Source of the DNA: Prescottella subtropica | GTDB lineage: Bacteria; Actinomycetota; Actinomycetes; Mycobacteriales; Mycobacteriaceae | Reading direction: 5' to 3' | NCBI RefSeq assembly: GCF_005434945.1 | Contig: NZ_SKCH01000011.1 | Span: forward strand, 1 to 64,000 | Length of the DNA stretch: 64,000 nucleotides | Program-made: the position numbers and the translations under genes | Shown here: in pieces, positions 10,177 through 17,593 of the stretch | Layout of the letters: the number at the start of each line of letters is the position of its first letter | Position numbering within the stretch: the stretch's first letter is position 1 | The notes under the pieces: generated by a model | The model's input: only the letters and a program-made list of their open reading frames with translations | Told to the model about the DNA's origin: nothing | Databases searched by the model: none

Positions 10177-10289
10177 CTCAGCCGTCCCGGCGGTCGGTCC
10201 GACGGGGTGATCGTCTGCATCGTGATCGTCCTTCCGGTCGTCGCCGCGAGCGTACGACGGCGTCCGGCCGGCCGCACCACTTCCAGCAC

Positions 10290-10305
10290 TTGGACGCTCG
10301 TCCAA
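10290..10305. promoter_or_regulatory. 16-base palindrome, candidate repressor operator
   Basis: TTGGACGCTCGTCCAA is a perfect palindrome of the kind bound by TetR-family dimers. It lies 114 bases upstream of the methyltransferase-like gene and about 100 bases before the 29-aa peptide gene, so it could control either or both. A TATATT hexamer at 10348-10353, pointing toward the peptide gene, is a plausible -10 element. No regulator gene is adjacent. Confidence 0.5.
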
Positions 10306-10404
10306 ATTTCTTTCGGTGAAACGCCCTGTTCGTCCGCCGCGTCGGGCTATATTTCGGTCGCGCACCGTCCCGCGCACGCGGTCCCACCTCCGGAAAGGTC
10401 CCCG

Positions 10405-10494
10405 ATGAACCTCAACCTCGTCTCCCTGTTCCCGTCGCTGATCGGGACGATCGGCAATCTCCTGAACTTCGGCAGCACGTTCCGCTTCAGCTGA
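10405..10494 (+). CDS. 29-residue hydrophobic peptide
   Basis: A short frame preceded by GGAAAGG at good spacing. The product has no signal peptide and is amphipathic and glycine/leucine/serine-rich (MNLNLVSLFPSLIGTIGN and then LLNFGSTFRFS). Its style recalls the tiny PorA/PorH peptides of corynebacteria and the two peptides at 46.3-46.6 kb here. Intergenic context, a ribosome site, a possible -10 box and an upstream palindrome all argue that it is expressed. The function is unknown, and a pore or membrane-active role is inference. Confidence 0.5.
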   Translation: MNLNLVSLFPSLIGTIGNLLNFGSTFRFS

Positions 10495-10506
10495 GCACGA
10501 GCCGTC

Positions 10507-11703
10507 CTACGTGCCCTTGACGTTGACGATCTGCCGCAGTGCGTGGCGGATCGTCACGAGGTCGCGGGCGTCGTCCATCACCACGTCGATGTCCTTGTAG
10601 GCGTCGGGGATCTCGTCGACCCATTCCACACCGTGCCGGTACTCGATGCCGCGCATCCGGTCGGCGAGATCCTCGGCCGTGAACCGCTTCCGCGCCTGGG
10701 TGCGGGAGAACCGGCGGCCGGCGCCGTGCGGGGCCGAGCACAGTCCCGACTCGCTGCCCCGGCCGTCGACGATGTACGAGCGGGTCCCCATCGACCCGGG
10801 GATCACCGCGGCCACCCCCTCGTGGGCGTCGACGGCCCCCTTGCGGGTGAGCCACACCGTCTCCCCGTAGTGCTCCTCGCGTTCGGTGTAGTTGTGGTGG
10901 CAGTTGATCCGCTCCTGCTCGTCCACCGACTCCCCGATCCAGTCACCGAACACCAGCGCGAACCGGTCCATCATCTCGGCGCGGTTCAGGTACGCGAAGC
11001 GCTGCGCCCACCGCAGTTCCCGGATGTAGTCGTCGAACTCCGGAGCACCCTCGGTGAGGTAGGCGAGATCCCGGTTCGGCAGTGCGACGCCCCGTGCCCG
11101 GCACAGGTCCTGCGCGATCCGAATGTGCTTCTGCACGATCTTGTTTCCGACGCCACGGCTCCCCGAATGCAGGAACAGCCACACCCGGTCCTGCTCGTCG
11201 AGGCACAGTTCGATGAAGTGGTTGCCGCCGCCCAGCGAGCCGAGTTGCTCACGCCAGCGCGGTGAGTGCGACAGGTCGACCCCGTCCGCGGCCGCCCGCT
11301 CCTCCAACTCGGCGATCTTGCTGCGGGCGAACCACGTGTCGAGCGACGTCGTCAGGTTGTAGTTGCCCGGCGACAGCGGGATCGCCGCCTCGATCGCCTC
11401 CCGCAGCTCCGCGAGCGTCCGACCGCTCCCCCGCACCCGATCGACGTCGCCGGCATCGAACTGCGTTCGGGCCGCGATCATTCCGCACCCGATGTCGACA
11501 CCGACCGCGGCCGGGATCACCGCGCCGCGAGTGGGGATGACAGTGCCGACCGCCGACCCCTTACCGGCGTGGGCGTCCGGCATCAAGGCGACGTGCGGGA
11601 ACACGAACGGCATCGACGCCGCCTCGAGGGCCTGCGCCAACGTCTCGTCCTCGAGACGACTGGCCCAGCTGAACAGGCGGCTGCCGTGCGCGGTCGGTGT
11701 CAC
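10507..11703 (-). CDS. rtcB: RtcB-family RNA ligase
   Basis: A 398-residue RtcB. Metal and GTP-site motifs are present: D70-I-G-C73-G (VGVDIGCGM), LGGGNHFIEL, HSGSRGVGN, and the C-terminal SAPHGAGR with the histidine that is guanylylated. RtcB joins 2',3'-cyclic phosphate ends to 5'-OH RNA and serves tRNA or rRNA repair in bacteria. Start is a GTG with GGAGAAG upstream. It is divergent from the nuclease-like gene at 11.8 kb; no archease or RtcA/RtcR neighbour is seen. Confidence 0.92.
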   Translation of the reverse strand: MTPTAHGSRLFSWASRLEDETLAQALEAASMPFVFPHVALMPDAHAGKGSAVGTVIPTRGAVIPAAVGVDIGCGMIAARTQFDAGDVDRVRGSGRTLAELREAIEAAIPLSPGNYNLTTSLDTWFARSKIAELEERAAADGVDLSHSPRWREQLGSLGGGNHFIELCLDEQDRVWLFLHSGSRGVGNKIVQKHIRIAQDLCRARGVALPNRDLAYLTEGAPEFDDYIRELRWAQRFAYLNRAEMMDRFALVFGDWIGESVDEQERINCHHNYTEREEHYGETVWLTRKGAVDAHEGVAAVIPGSMGTRSYIVDGRGSESGLCSAPHGAGRRFSRTQARKRFTAEDLADRMRGIEYRHGVEWVDEIPDAYKDIDVVMDDARDLVTIRHALRQIVNVKGT

Positions 11704-11829
11704 TGCTCTTCTCCGGTCGGGGATGGTGTCGTCCTCGACGGTACGTCCACCTCCGGTGAAAGCGACAGCGAATTACCGGTCGGCGCTACCCTGGATCTCC
11801 ACGTCGGTGCCCCGTGCGATCGTCGTCGT

Positions 11830-12432
11830 ATGAGTGAATCGGATCTGACCTATCGTCCTGCCACCCGAAAAGACGGTTCCGAACCTGTTGTCGTCGAAGG
11901 GATACCGACGACGCGAACGCTGCTCGACTTCTGGCGGTGGTCGGCGTCCGACGTACTCGGCAATGCCGCTCGTGGACTTCTCGCGGAGTATCTGGTCGGC
12001 GGTGCCCTCGGATGCACCGACGACACGGTCCGAACTGAATGGGATGCCTACGATCTCGTGTCGCCGGAGGGAACGAAGGTCGAGGTGAAGTCCGCGGCGT
12101 ACCTGCAGAGCTGGCATCAGGATGCGCCGTCGAAGATCAGCTTCGGAATCGCACCGACAGTCGGCTGGGACGCTCGGACCAACTCGTACTCATCCGAACG
12201 CCGACGTCAAGCCGACGTCTATGTCTTCTGCCTCCTAAACCATCGGGACAAGTCGACGGTGAATCCACTCGACACCGGTCAGTGGACGTTCTATGTGGCG
12301 AACAGCCGAACGATCGACTCGATTGCAGGGGAACAGAAGTCGATCACACTGTCAGCATTGGTCACGCGCATCCGGCCGACCGAGGTCGGCTACAGAGGAC
12401 TCGCTGGTGCTGTTCACACCATCGCGTACTGA
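11830..12432 (+). CDS. PD-(D/E)XK nuclease-like protein
   Basis: A 200-residue protein that I recognise only by fold signature. A helix carries E53 (GLLAEYLVGG), then a strand carries D75 (WDAYDLVSPEG), and a second strand carries E85-V-K87 (KVEVKSAAYLQSW). This spacing is the D-(E)xK active site of restriction-like endonucleases. A later tryptophan-containing strand (QWTFYVANSR) closes the fold. Base composition looks lower in GC than the neighbours, a hint of transfer. It might be an orphan restriction or DNA-repair nuclease; it lacks any methylase partner here. Confidence 0.65.
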   Translation: MSESDLTYRPATRKDGSEPVVVEGIPTTRTLLDFWRWSASDVLGNAARGLLAEYLVGGALGCTDDTVRTEWDAYDLVSPEGTKVEVKSAAYLQSWHQDAPSKISFGIAPTVGWDARTNSYSSERRRQADVYVFCLLNHRDKSTVNPLDTGQWTFYVANSRTIDSIAGEQKSITLSALVTRIRPTEVGYRGLAGAVHTIAY

Positions 12433-12439
12433 TGCGCCC

Positions 12440-13522
12440 CTACTCGCAGGCGACACCGTCCCCGTCGCGGTCGAGTTTGCTGCTGTATCCGGGCTGTCCG
12501 GCGTAGATCGGCGCCGCACCGGCGGCGCGGGCGGCAGCACAGTTCTTGTAGTAGACGTTGCCGCCCCCGACCGGAGCAGGTTCGGGAGCGGGAGCCGGTG
12601 CCGGTGCCGGTGCCGGTGCCGGTGCGACGAGCGGGGCGGGAGCGGGTGCCGGTTCCTGCCGGATCGGTGCCGGAGCGGCCGGCGGTGCGACGGTCGTGGA
12701 CCGACTCACGACGGGCGCGACGGTGCGGGCCGTCTCCGGGGCGCCGCCACTGCAGTCGGCCAATACCCGTGCGATGGCATCCTTTTCGGCCTGCGTCACC
12801 CACAGCCCGTAGGCGGCCTTCACCTCGACCTGACGGGACACGTACGTGCACCGGTACACCTTGTTCGACGGCAGCCAGGTCGCGGCGTCGCCGTCGCTCT
12901 TCTGCTGGTTGGCGGGGCCGTCGACGGCCTGCAGGTTGCGCGGGTCATTGGCGAAGTTGCGGCGGGTCTGCTCGTCGAGTTGCTGCGCACCCTTCTGCCA
13001 CGCGTCGGACAGGGCGACGATGTGGTCGATCTGCACCGCGTTCGACGTGCCCTCACCGCGGGTGAAGTCGATGGTCGTGCCTGTGTAGGCGTCGGCCAGT
13101 GTTCCGGTGAGGACGGTGCAGTTGTTCGAGCCGGGCTTGATCGTGATGTTCGTGAGGTCCCGGCGGAGGATGTCGTTGCGGGTGTCGCAGCCGTTGTGGC
13201 CGCCGGCGACGCTCACATCGTCGGTCCAGGCCGACCCGAACAGATCCCGGTCGTAGCCGGTCTTCGGGGCCCGGCCCTTCACCGGCAGCGCCTCGAGCGC
13301 AGCGAACACGACGGTGCTGTCCTGGCCGGGTTGCGCGGCCACGGCCACCGCGGTCGTGACGCTCGTGGTCGTCGGGCGTGCGCTGGCCGTCGTGGTCGTG
13401 GCGGCAACGGTGGTCGTGGTCGTCGTCGATGCGGTCGGCTCACCGCCACCCGAGCAGGCGGTGAGCACGACGACGGCGCCGAGCACGGGCAGGGCGAAAC
13501 GCACGGGGCGGGAGAGACGCAT
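12440..13522 (-). CDS. secreted HNH (DUF1524-type) nuclease lipoprotein with excalibur domain
   Basis: A 360-residue putative lipoprotein with lipobox LTACSGG and a threonine-rich linker. The catalytic HNH/DUF1524 domain contains the motif IDHIVALSDAWQKGAQ and later NDPRNLQAVDGPANQQKSD. A long Pro-Ala repeat (from GCCGGT repeats at 12597-12625) follows as a wall-spanning stalk. A C-terminal excalibur calcium-binding domain ends YSSKLDRDGDGVACE. It should act outside the membrane on DNA or RNA, for nutrient use or competition. The frame stays open upstream; the chosen ATG is the one that gives a proper signal sequence. Confidence 0.8.
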   Translation of the reverse strand: MRLSRPVRFALPVLGAVVVLTACSGGGEPTASTTTTTTVAATTTTASARPTTTSVTTAVAVAAQPGQDSTVVFAALEALPVKGRAPKTGYDRDLFGSAWTDDVSVAGGHNGCDTRNDILRRDLTNITIKPGSNNCTVLTGTLADAYTGTTIDFTRGEGTSNAVQIDHIVALSDAWQKGAQQLDEQTRRNFANDPRNLQAVDGPANQQKSDGDAATWLPSNKVYRCTYVSRQVEVKAAYGLWVTQAEKDAIARVLADCSGGAPETARTVAPVVSRSTTVAPPAAPAPIRQEPAPAPAPLVAPAPAPAPAPAPAPEPAPVGGGNVYYKNCAAARAAGAAPIYAGQPGYSSKLDRDGDGVACE

Positions 13523-13578
13523 GGTGTTCCTCGAGGAGACGTGGGGAGGTCGTCGGGACATCTTCTCCATCTCCCCGC

Positions 13579-13637
13579 CGCCGCGGGCTGTTACTGCGAA
13601 AGTCACTCGACGTTTGCCGCAGCAACAGCCCGCGGCG
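13579..13637. repeat. hairpin element copy A (pairs with copy B at 14637)
   Basis: An imperfect palindrome with outer arms CGCCGCGGGCTGTT and AACAGCCCGCGGCG, an inner stem CTGCG/CGCAG, and a CACTCGA loop. The same architecture with the same 55-base core length (13581-13635) recurs at 14637-14691. Differences between the copies are partly compensatory. The element lies between divergent genes and ends just before the pseudouridine synthase start. Confidence 0.75.
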
Positions 13638-13658
13638 AGCCGAAACCAGACCGGTGGA

Positions 13659-14630
13659 ATGATGGTCCGCGTGCCGATGCCTTCACCGCTGCCCGTCCGG
13701 AACGGGGTCGGGCCGACGCGGCTGCGGGTTCCGACGTCGGGGCCGTGGGCGACGATCGCGGAGTACGTGGTGGCGCGGTTCGACCATCTGGACTCCGGTG
13801 ATCTGTTGCGGCGGTTCGATGCCGGCGAGATCGTGGGCGCCGACGGCTCCCCGATCGGACGCGGCACGGCGTTGGGGGCGCACGTGTTCGTCTGGTACTA
13901 CCGGGATCTGCCGGTAGAGGTGCCGGTGCCGTTCACCGAGGAGATCCTGCACGTCGACGACGACCTCGTGGTGATCGACAAGCCGCACTTCCTGCCGACC
14001 ACGCCGGGCGGACGGTATCTGCAAGAGTCGGCGCTGGTCCGGTTACGGGTCCGCCTCGACAATCCGGATCTGACGCCGATCCACCGTCTCGACCGCGCGA
14101 CGGCCGGCCTGGTGATGTTCTCGGCCCGGCCCGCGACCCGCGGCGCCTACCAGTCGCTGTTCGAGAAGCGGCAGGTCACGAAGGTGTACGAGGCGGTGTC
14201 GGCGCTGCCGACCGGCTGGGATGCGCAGTCCCCGGCGCTCGCCGGACATCCGGTTCCGGTGCTGTACCGCAACCACATCGAGGCGCGGCGCGGCGAACTG
14301 CGAGTGGTCGTCGACGACACCCGTGAACCCAACTCGGAGACGCTCATCGAGGTGCGCGGAATCGGGGTGAGCACCTCGGGACGTGCTGTGCTGCACACGA
14401 TTCTGCGCCCACACACCGGACGGATGCATCAGCTACGGGTGCACCTGTCGGCGCTCGGTATCGGCATCCTCGGCGACACCTGGTACCCCGACCTCCTGCC
14501 CGAGACGCCCGACGACCACGCTCTTCCGCTCCAATTGCTCGCGCGGGAACTGGAATTCATCGATCCCCTGTCCGGGGCGGCGCGGCGGTTCGTCACCCGG
14601 CGGACGTTGAGCGAGGCTCCGGTCAACTGA
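13659..14630 (+). CDS. RluA-family RNA pseudouridine synthase
   Basis: A 323-residue pseudouridine synthase. The catalytic motif IHRLDRATAGLVMF carries D145; VVIDKPHFLPTTPGGRY and RPHTGRMHQLRVHLSALG are the other family blocks. An N-terminal region with an S4-like look (EYVVARFDHLDSGDLLRRF) may bind RNA. The target uridine (rRNA or tRNA) cannot be told from sequence. Starts at 13659, 13662 or the GTG at 13671 are all possible, as the ribosome site is weak. The gene is bracketed by two copies of a hairpin element. Confidence 0.85.
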   Translation: MMVRVPMPSPLPVRNGVGPTRLRVPTSGPWATIAEYVVARFDHLDSGDLLRRFDAGEIVGADGSPIGRGTALGAHVFVWYYRDLPVEVPVPFTEEILHVDDDLVVIDKPHFLPTTPGGRYLQESALVRLRVRLDNPDLTPIHRLDRATAGLVMFSARPATRGAYQSLFEKRQVTKVYEAVSALPTGWDAQSPALAGHPVPVLYRNHIEARRGELRVVVDDTREPNSETLIEVRGIGVSTSGRAVLHTILRPHTGRMHQLRVHLSALGIGILGDTWYPDLLPETPDDHALPLQLLARELEFIDPLSGAARRFVTRRTLSEAPVN

Positions 14631-14636
14631 CCGCTA

Positions 14637-14691
14637 CCGCGGGTGGTTACTGCGGACGGCACTCGACCGTTGCCGCAGCAACCTCCCGCGG
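14637..14691. repeat. hairpin element copy B
   Basis: Arms CCGCGGG..GTT and AAC..CCCGCGG enclose stem CTGCGGACGG / CCGTTGCCGCAG and loop CACTCGA. Compared with copy A, the upper stem changes on both strands (AAA/TTT in A, ACGG/CCGT in B) while the loop and lower stem are kept. Similarity continues about 30 bases past the hairpin to a GGAATG box in both copies. Copy B starts six bases after the pseudouridine synthase stop. Confidence 0.75.
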
Positions 14692-15012
14692 CGGCGCGAA
14701 AGCGGACGGCACCGGAATGGACCGGGCGCTCTCGATGTTCCACCCGCCATGAGCGCCCTCGGTTCCTATCCGTCCACGGCCGACGACACCTTCGACCTGC
14801 ACGCCGACGACCTCCACCACCTGCACGCCCAACAGCACGCGTGAATCCTCTTGGCCTTCAACCGGTTACTGCATCGGAACACGACGCAGCGACGGATCAG
14901 GCGTACGACCGCATGGCATGCCACGGCAGCCGGGAGGAGCAGGCCGACACGGCACGGACCCCGAGACGCCGAAGCTGCGCGGCCGACGGGTTTTGCTGCC
15001 TATACTCCGACC
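14692..15012. other. gap without a confident gene
   Basis: Together with copy B this is a 380-base stretch between genes. A 31-codon frame at 14749-14844 (+) encodes a histidine-rich peptide (FDLHADDLHHLHAQQHA), which might be a small metal-binding peptide or chance; it has no convincing ribosome site. A TATACT hexamer at 15001-15006 lies 7 bases before the next start codon and fits a -10 box for a nearly leaderless transcript. Nothing else is recognisable. Confidence 0.4.
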
Positions 15013-15285
15013 ATGCTGATCATCGGGATAATCCTGTTCGGGTTGCTCGTCGGTGCCGCCGCCCAGCTCATCGTGGGCAAGTCCAAGGGCGGAATCGACT
15101 GGGGCCTGGCGTGTGCCGCAGGTCTCGTCGGTTCGCTCGTCGGCGGCCTGCTCATCAGCCTGTTTGCGGGCGACGGTCTCGCTCTCCGACCGAGCGGCAT
15201 CATCGGCTCGCTCGCCGGCGCGATCATCGTGACCGCCGCCTGGTCGTGGTGGAAGTCTCGGGCCGCGGCACCCGGCGCGCGGTAG
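15013..15285 (+). CDS. GlsB/YeaQ/YmgE-family stress-response membrane protein
   Basis: A 90-residue, glycine-rich membrane protein with three hydrophobic helices. The family features are GLLVGAAAQLIVGKSKGG near the N-terminus and the C-terminal block RPSGIIGSLAGAIIVTAAW. Family members are small general-stress proteins, earlier called transglycosylase-associated. The gene is monocistronic, with a possible TATACT -10 box close to the ATG and a strong terminator after it. Confidence 0.85.
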   Translation: MLIIGIILFGLLVGAAAQLIVGKSKGGIDWGLACAAGLVGSLVGGLLISLFAGDGLALRPSGIIGSLAGAIIVTAAWSWWKSRAAAPGAR

Positions 15286-15298
15286 CTCAGCGAAAACA

Positions 15299-15335
15299 GG
15301 CGCTCACCAGTACGTTTTCCGTACTGGTGAGCGCC
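15299..15335. terminator. bidirectional terminator hairpin
   Basis: A perfect 16-base stem (GGCGCTCACCAGTACG and its complement) with loop TTTTC lies between the convergent glsB-like gene and ychF. Confidence 0.85.
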
Positions 15336-15358
15336 CGAGCTGGGGTGATGTAGCCCCG

Positions 15359-16438
15359 CTAAACGTTGAACCTGAACTCGACGACGTCCCCGTCCTGCAT
15401 GATGTACTCCTTGCCTTCCATGCGGACCTTGCCGGCGGCTTTGGCGGCGTTCATGCTGCCGGCGTCGGCGAGGTCGTCGAAGGAGACGATTTCGGCTTTG
15501 ATGAAGCCGCGTTCGAAGTCGGTGTGGATGACGCCGGCGGCCTGGGGGGCGGTGTCGCCCTTGTGGATGGTCCAGGCGCGGGATTCCTTGGGGCCGGCGG
15601 TGAGGTAGGTCTGCAGGCCGAGGGTGTGGAAGCCGGTGCGGGCGAGGGCGTGGAGGCCGGGTTCGGTCTGGCCGATGGAGTCGAGCATTTCCTGGCGGTC
15701 TTCCTCGTCGAGTTCGAGGAGTTCGTGTTCGACCTTGGCGTCGAGGAAGACAGCGTCGGCGGGGGCGACGGAGGCGCGCAGTTCGGCGACCTTCGCGTCG
15801 TCTGTGAGGACCGATTCGTCGGCGTTGAAGACGTACAGGAACGGCTTGGTGGTGAGCAGGCTCAGCTCACGCAGCAGCGTGAAGTCGAGCTTGTCCTTGA
15901 CGCTGAACAGGGTCTTGCCCTCGTTGAGGATTTCCTGCGCCTTGAGCGCCTCGTCGTGCTGCGCCTTGAGGTCCTTGTTCTTGCGCGCTTCCTTGTCCAG
16001 ACGCGGGAGCGCCTTCTCCAAGGTCTGCATGTCGGCGATCACGAGTTCGGTCTCGATGACCTCGATGTCGGATGCCGGATCGACGCGGCCGTCGACGTGC
16101 ACGACGTCGTCGTCGGCGAACACGCGCACGACCTGGCAGATGGCGTCGGCCTCACGGATGTTGGCGAGGAACTTGTTGCCCAGGCCGGCGCCCTCGGAGG
16201 CGCCCTTGACGATGCCGGCGATGTCGACGAACGACACGGTCGCGGGCAGGATGCGTTCGGAACCGAAGATTTCGGCGAGCTTCACCAGCCGCTCGTCCGG
16301 CAGTTCCACCAGGCCGACGTTGGGCTCGATCGTGGCGAACGGGTAGTTCGCGGCGAGCACGTCGTTCTTGGTCAGCGCGTTGAAAAGGGTCGACTTGCCG
16401 ACGTTGGGGAGGCCGACGATTCCGAGGGTAAGGCTCAC
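15359..16438 (-). CDS. ychF: redox-regulated ATPase YchF
   Basis: A 359-residue Obg-family P-loop NTPase, full length for YchF. The Walker A is GLPNVGKST (residues 9-17). The YchF-type switch block SFVDIAGIVKGASEGAGLGN follows, and a central coiled coil (KALPRLDKEARKNKDLKAQH) and a C-terminal TGS domain ending MQDGDVVEFRFNV complete it. YchF prefers ATP, binds ribosomes and affects oxidative-stress resistance. It corresponds to the Rv1112 position in the mycobacterial order and begins the conserved backbone. Confidence 0.95.
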   Translation of the reverse strand: MSLTLGIVGLPNVGKSTLFNALTKNDVLAANYPFATIEPNVGLVELPDERLVKLAEIFGSERILPATVSFVDIAGIVKGASEGAGLGNKFLANIREADAICQVVRVFADDDVVHVDGRVDPASDIEVIETELVIADMQTLEKALPRLDKEARKNKDLKAQHDEALKAQEILNEGKTLFSVKDKLDFTLLRELSLLTTKPFLYVFNADESVLTDDAKVAELRASVAPADAVFLDAKVEHELLELDEEDRQEMLDSIGQTEPGLHALARTGFHTLGLQTYLTAGPKESRAWTIHKGDTAPQAAGVIHTDFERGFIKAEIVSFDDLADAGSMNAAKAAGKVRMEGKEYIMQDGDVVEFRFNV

Positions 16439-16498
16439 AACCCTGGGAGTCTACGGGAGCGGTGGCCGGCCGCGATCGGGACCGGCCACCGCCGCCGG

Positions 16499-16906
16499 TC
16501 ACCGGTAGTAGGTGGTGCTGGTGTCGGCGCTGTTCGCAGCCACCGCGATCACGATGATCACGAAGATCACGTACAGGGCGACCAGGCCGGCGAAGACGCC
16601 CACCGCGATCTTGCCGAGTGTCTTGACCCGCTCGGACGCGTACTGTGCGCCCATGTAGTCGCCCGCCGCCCACTTCGGGAAGATCGAGTGCAGGTGGTTG
16701 AATGCGACGAACGCGAGCGGCCAGAAGCAGATGAGGGTGGCGACGGCCCAGCCGGCATTCGACGGCGGCGGCGTGGGCGCTGCCCCGTATTGGGCGGGTG
16801 CCGGACCCGGCTGGTACTGCGGCTGCGGCGGGTACGGCTGCTGCGGGTATCCGGTCGGCGCACCGAACGGTTCGGACGGGCCTGTGGTGTAGTTCGGTTC
16901 GGACAT
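16499..16906 (-). CDS. CD225/dispanin-like small membrane protein with Pro/Gln/Tyr-rich N-terminus
   Basis: A 135-residue protein. The N-terminal 50 residues are a low-complexity P/Y/Q tail (GYPQQPYPPQPQYQPGPAPA). Two hydrophobic segments follow: WAVATLICFWPLAFVAFNH and, after a short loop with ASERVKTLGK, GVFAGLVALYVIFVIIVIAV. This double-helix layout matches bacterial CD225-type proteins, whose function is unknown. It is probably monocistronic, between ychF and a methyltransferase. Confidence 0.75.
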   Translation of the reverse strand: MSEPNYTTGPSEPFGAPTGYPQQPYPPQPQYQPGPAPAQYGAAPTPPPSNAGWAVATLICFWPLAFVAFNHLHSIFPKWAAGDYMGAQYASERVKTLGKIAVGVFAGLVALYVIFVIIVIAVAANSADTSTTYYR

Positions 16907-16971
16907 GGGATCCCCCTGGATTCTGACGAACGTGCTGTCGGCAGAGACCGTAGCCCAGACCGATACGTCGG

Positions 16972-17559
16972 TTACATGCCAGGTTTGCGGGCCACGGTGA
17001 CGGCCCACCCGGCCCCGTCGTGCCACGGCCGCAGGTCCCAGGTCGCGAAGCGGTGCTCACGGACCAAGCCGACGGCGGCCAGGTCGGTGTCGAGGTCGTC
17101 GACGGTGTAGTCGTAGTCGGTCGCGAAACCGGTGACGAGAATGCCGTCGGGCACGAGGTGGGCGGCGAGGCGTCCGAGGACCTGCCGTTCGGTGCCGCGC
17201 GCGACGAAGATCATGACGTTGCCGGCGGCGACGACCGCGTCGAACCGCTCCCCCGGCAGGTCGAGGGTCGCGAGGTCGGCCTCGTGCACCGTCAACTCCG
17301 GGTGCTCGCGGGCGGCGGCGACGAGGACGGGATCGAGGTCGACGCCCGTCACCCGGTGGCCGCGACGCACCAGTTCGGCGCCGAGTCGCCCGGTGCCGCA
17401 GCCGGCGTCGAGGACGCGGGCGCCCTGCGGGAGCATCGCGTCGACGGCCCGCGCCTCCCCGTGCAGGTCGACGCCGTCCGCGTCGAGCTGCGCGAACCGC
17501 GCGATGTAGTCGCGGGAGTCGGACGCGGATCGTTCACGCTGCCAGCGGGTGTCGGCCAT
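16972..17559 (-). CDS. class I SAM-dependent methyltransferase
   Basis: A 195-residue Rossmann methyltransferase. Motif I is VLDAGCGTGRLG, the acidic residue after strand 2 lies in VTGVDLDP, and motif post-II is HEADLATLDLP. VVAAGNVMIFV forms strand 4. The substrate is not evident. The start is the ATG of MADTRWQRE; an in-frame GTG nine bases upstream is also possible. The downstream neighbour on the same strand is the dispanin-like gene. Confidence 0.85.
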   Translation of the reverse strand: MADTRWQRERSASDSRDYIARFAQLDADGVDLHGEARAVDAMLPQGARVLDAGCGTGRLGAELVRRGHRVTGVDLDPVLVAAAREHPELTVHEADLATLDLPGERFDAVVAAGNVMIFVARGTERQVLGRLAAHLVPDGILVTGFATDYDYTVDDLDTDLAAVGLVREHRFATWDLRPWHDGAGWAVTVARKPGM

Positions 17560-17593
17560 ACCGTTCACGATAGGGCCGACACCCGCCGACTCG

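Noticed and set aside
12597-12625. GCCGGT tandem repeat as a CRISPR-like or regulatory array
   Set aside because: It is a coding microsatellite that gives the Pro-Ala stalk of the HNH lipoprotein; there are no spacers.
15013-15285. Lytic transglycosylase function for the GlsB-like protein
   Set aside because: The old family name says transglycosylase-associated, but the protein is a 90-residue membrane protein with no catalytic residues.
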